From positions 1 to 24,212 of IMG/VR virus record IMGVR_UViG_3300046004_001002: a DNA stretch of 24,212 nt; one strand, given 5' to 3'. A program made the translations under genes and the position numbers. The number at the start of each line of letters is the position of its first letter. The first letter of the stretch is position 1. Origin of the DNA: a virus. Positions 22,620 through 24,212 of this stretch are shown one piece after another. The notes under the pieces are model-generated. The model ran no database searches. It was not told where the DNA came from and was given only the letters and a program-made list of their open reading frames with translations.

Positions 22620-24212
22620 CCGACGCACGCAATGACTTGCCCAGTACCAATTCCAATAATTTTGAGCAGCGTGTACGGGAAACCTTGATGACCTACATGG
22701 GTCGGCAGGGAAACCCGATGGATCGCGGGATAACCATGCGCGACCTTTTGAAGTCTGGCATAGGGACATTACAAGATGGCTCTTTGATTTCAAAAGGTGG
22801 CGGGGTGGGCGGCTCTGGCGATGCTGGCGGCGGCGGTTCTACTTACGTTCCTGACCTAACTCCTGCACCGACACCCGCAGGGTTTAAAGTTCTTGCGGGA
22901 AACAATAACATTTTTATTGAGCACGATGACCCCGTATTTACAGCGGGTCACGGCTATTTGCGCACAGCGGTATATGGGAAGATTAAAGGCGAAGGAGAGC
23001 CGAACCCCGTATTTGCAGACGCGGTTAAGATTTCTGAGTTTAGTGGGTCGGTCTATGCGCTACCCTCTGAAGCGGCGACAACGTGGCATCTATGGATTAA
23101 GTGGCAAACGAATGATGGCGTACTTTCTGTCAATCCTGCTGGCGGCACTAACGGGCTTGTTGCAACAACTGGCGCAGATATAAGCCGCATCATTGCGGCG
23201 CTAGAGGGGTCAATTACCGCATCACACTTGCATTCCAGCTTGGGGCAGCGGGTTAATAAAATTGATGGGCCTTCGGCGCTTGCCGGCTCTGTGGCTGCAA
23301 GGGTTCTTGCGGAAGCAACTGCCCGCAAAAACAAAGACGATGACATTATTCGCAGGGCTGCGGAACTTAGCGCATCAACAGACAATAACGCAGCGGCGAT
23401 TATTGAAGAAGTGGAATTGCGCACTACCGCCGTTAGCGCAGAGGCGCTAAAAAGAACCATCTTGGCCGCAGAGGTTCGCAATAATGCCGTAACCAATAGC
23501 GCAGCACTGGAGGATTTAAGCCGTGTGCTTGTCGATAGCGACGAGGCGTTGGCGCAGCGGATTACCGCGCTATCGGCCAAAGCCAGTGCCGATCTAAGTG
23601 CTGCAATTACCATTGAAGCTACAACACGCGCCAACCGTGATTTCGCGCATAGCACGCTCATCAATATACTTCAAACGGAAGTGGCGGGGGTTAGCAACTC
23701 CCTGCAAGAAGAATCCACCGCAAGAGCAACTAAGGACGGGCAACTTTTCGCACAGTACAGCGTAAAGATAGACCAGAACGGCTATGTAAGTGGGTTTGGC
23801 TTGTCCAGCACGGGGGCGCAGGCAACCCCGTCTACGAGCGAGTTTGCCGTCCGTGCAGATAGGTTCTATATCGCTTCGCCAGAAGGCCCTGATGGGGTTG
23901 CGCCCACTATGCCATTCATAGTGCAAAGCACACCCACTGTAATTAACGGGACTAAGGTTCCAGTCGGGGTTTACATCAGTTCAGCATACATCAAAGACGG
24001 GCAAATAACCAACGCGAAAATAAATACCGCAGCCATTACGGATGCAAAAATTGCCAATTTGAGTGCTGCCAAACTAACTATTGGGGACGGCAAGGTAGGC
24101 GGCAATTTGCGAAGCGTCAACTACTCAAGCACAGCAGGGTGGCAAATAGAGCGTACAGGAAATGCCACTTTCAACAATGCCACGGTACGGGGGACGGTGT
24201 ACGCGAATGCTT
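22616..24212 (+). CDS. Central tail fibre/tip-like protein with J-type (DUF1983) region, 3' end outside the window
   Basis: The frame starts at ATG 22616 (ATGA overlap with the previous stop) and is open to the window end, giving 532 residues without a stop. Residues 10-60 (NNFEQRVRETLMTYMGRQGN, PMDRGITMRDLLKSGI) resemble an attachment segment seen in other phage virion proteins. A Gly/Ser linker follows, then a beta domain, then long helices with Ala-rich heptads (from ~200). From about residue 380 the protein has the pattern of the C-terminal part of lambda-type J proteins (DUF1983): AQYSVKIDQNGYVSGFGLSS, SEFAVRADRFYIASPEG, PFIVQ, then AYIKDGQITNAKINTAAI. It is probably the central fibre that contacts the receptor. 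The receptor-binding tip is beyond the window. Confidence 0.8.
   Translation, partial: MTDARNDLPSTNSNNFEQRVRETLMTYMGRQGNPMDRGITMRDLLKSGIGTLQDGSLISKGGGVGGSGDAGGGGSTYVPDLTPAPTPAGFKVLAGNNNIFIEHDDPVFTAGHGYLRTAVYGKIKGEGEPNPVFADAVKISEFSGSVYALPSEAATTWHLWIKWQTNDGVLSVNPAGGTNGLVATTGADISRIIAALEGSITASHLHSSLGQRVNKIDGPSALAGSVAARVLAEATARKNKDDDIIRRAAELSASTDNNAAAIIEEVELRTTAVSAEALKRTILAAEVRNNAVTNSAALEDLSRVLVDSDEALAQRITALSAKASADLSAAITIEATTRANRDFAHSTLINILQTEVAGVSNSLQEESTARATKDGQLFAQYSVKIDQNGYVSGFGLSSTGAQATPSTSEFAVRADRFYIASPEGPDGVAPTMPFIVQSTPTVINGTKVPVGVYISSAYIKDGQITNAKINTAAITDAKIANLSAAKLTIGDGKVGGNLRSVNYSSTAGWQIERTGNATFNNATVRGTVYANA

Noticed and set aside
23053-23664. 203-residue minus-strand frame
   Set aside because: It is a Ser/Ala-rich shadow of the helical part of the central-fibre gene, which is open through the region on the plus strand.

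Overview
The window is a contiguous stretch of a tailed-phage genome. Every gene lies on the + strand, packed end to end with many 1-8 nt overlaps, and both edge genes are cut by the window. The head proteins (portal, scaffold, an N4-gp56-type major capsid protein and two adaptor/neck proteins of the DUF6682 type), a gp10-like tail/stabilisation protein and the absence of a tape-measure gene here point to a short-tailed (podovirus-type) particle. The host is probably Gram-negative: there are signal peptides on proteins of periplasmic type, a GTA-type three-TM holin and a GH108 endolysin. The exact host cannot be named from the sequence. Whether this is a free phage or a prophage is also undecided, since no integrase, attachment site or host gene is visible.

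Layout. Positions 1-5598 form the head module: portal C-terminus, two small proteins, scaffold, capsid protein, a small capsid-region protein and two adaptors. The module is divided by rho-independent terminators after the third gene, after the scaffold and, as three hairpins in a row, after the capsid gene. Positions 5611-14066 form a large virion-decoration/fibre region. It holds three collagen-like fibre proteins that share one ~100-residue N-terminal domain, four short helix-motif ('G..l.Gvpf..YadvI') proteins, a 425-residue tail-associated protein and a 618-residue LamG protein whose first LamG-type domain appears to be inserted inside a second one. Positions 14068-19515 form a lysis and envelope-enzyme module: three small membrane proteins, a secreted family-3 solute-binding-like protein, an alpha/beta hydrolase, a GH108 endolysin, a pair of short paralogues, a holin, a patatin-like phospholipase and a secreted Staphylococcus-nuclease-like enzyme. 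Positions 19582-24212 return to structural genes: a fibre protein with an Mtd-type start, a membrane-anchored miniature with the same start, a tail/stabilisation protein, and a central-fibre protein with a lambda-J-like (DUF1983) C-terminal part that runs off the window.

How the parts may work together. Head genes build and stabilise the capsid around the scaffold. The scaffold C-terminus and both ends of the third gene's product carry the same short aromatic peptide, which suggests that both dock on the capsid protein. The fibre region supplies several adhesins built from common parts. The lysis module has no recognisable spanin pair, yet it has two lipolytic-type serine hydrolases, one coupled directly to the endolysin and one directly to the holin. 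This makes it the best candidate here for an undescribed system, namely enzymatic outer-membrane disruption at lysis. The secreted solute-binding-like protein and secreted nuclease in the same translationally coupled block are unexpected phage cargo. All functional statements rest on motif reading and recall of families; no database search was possible.
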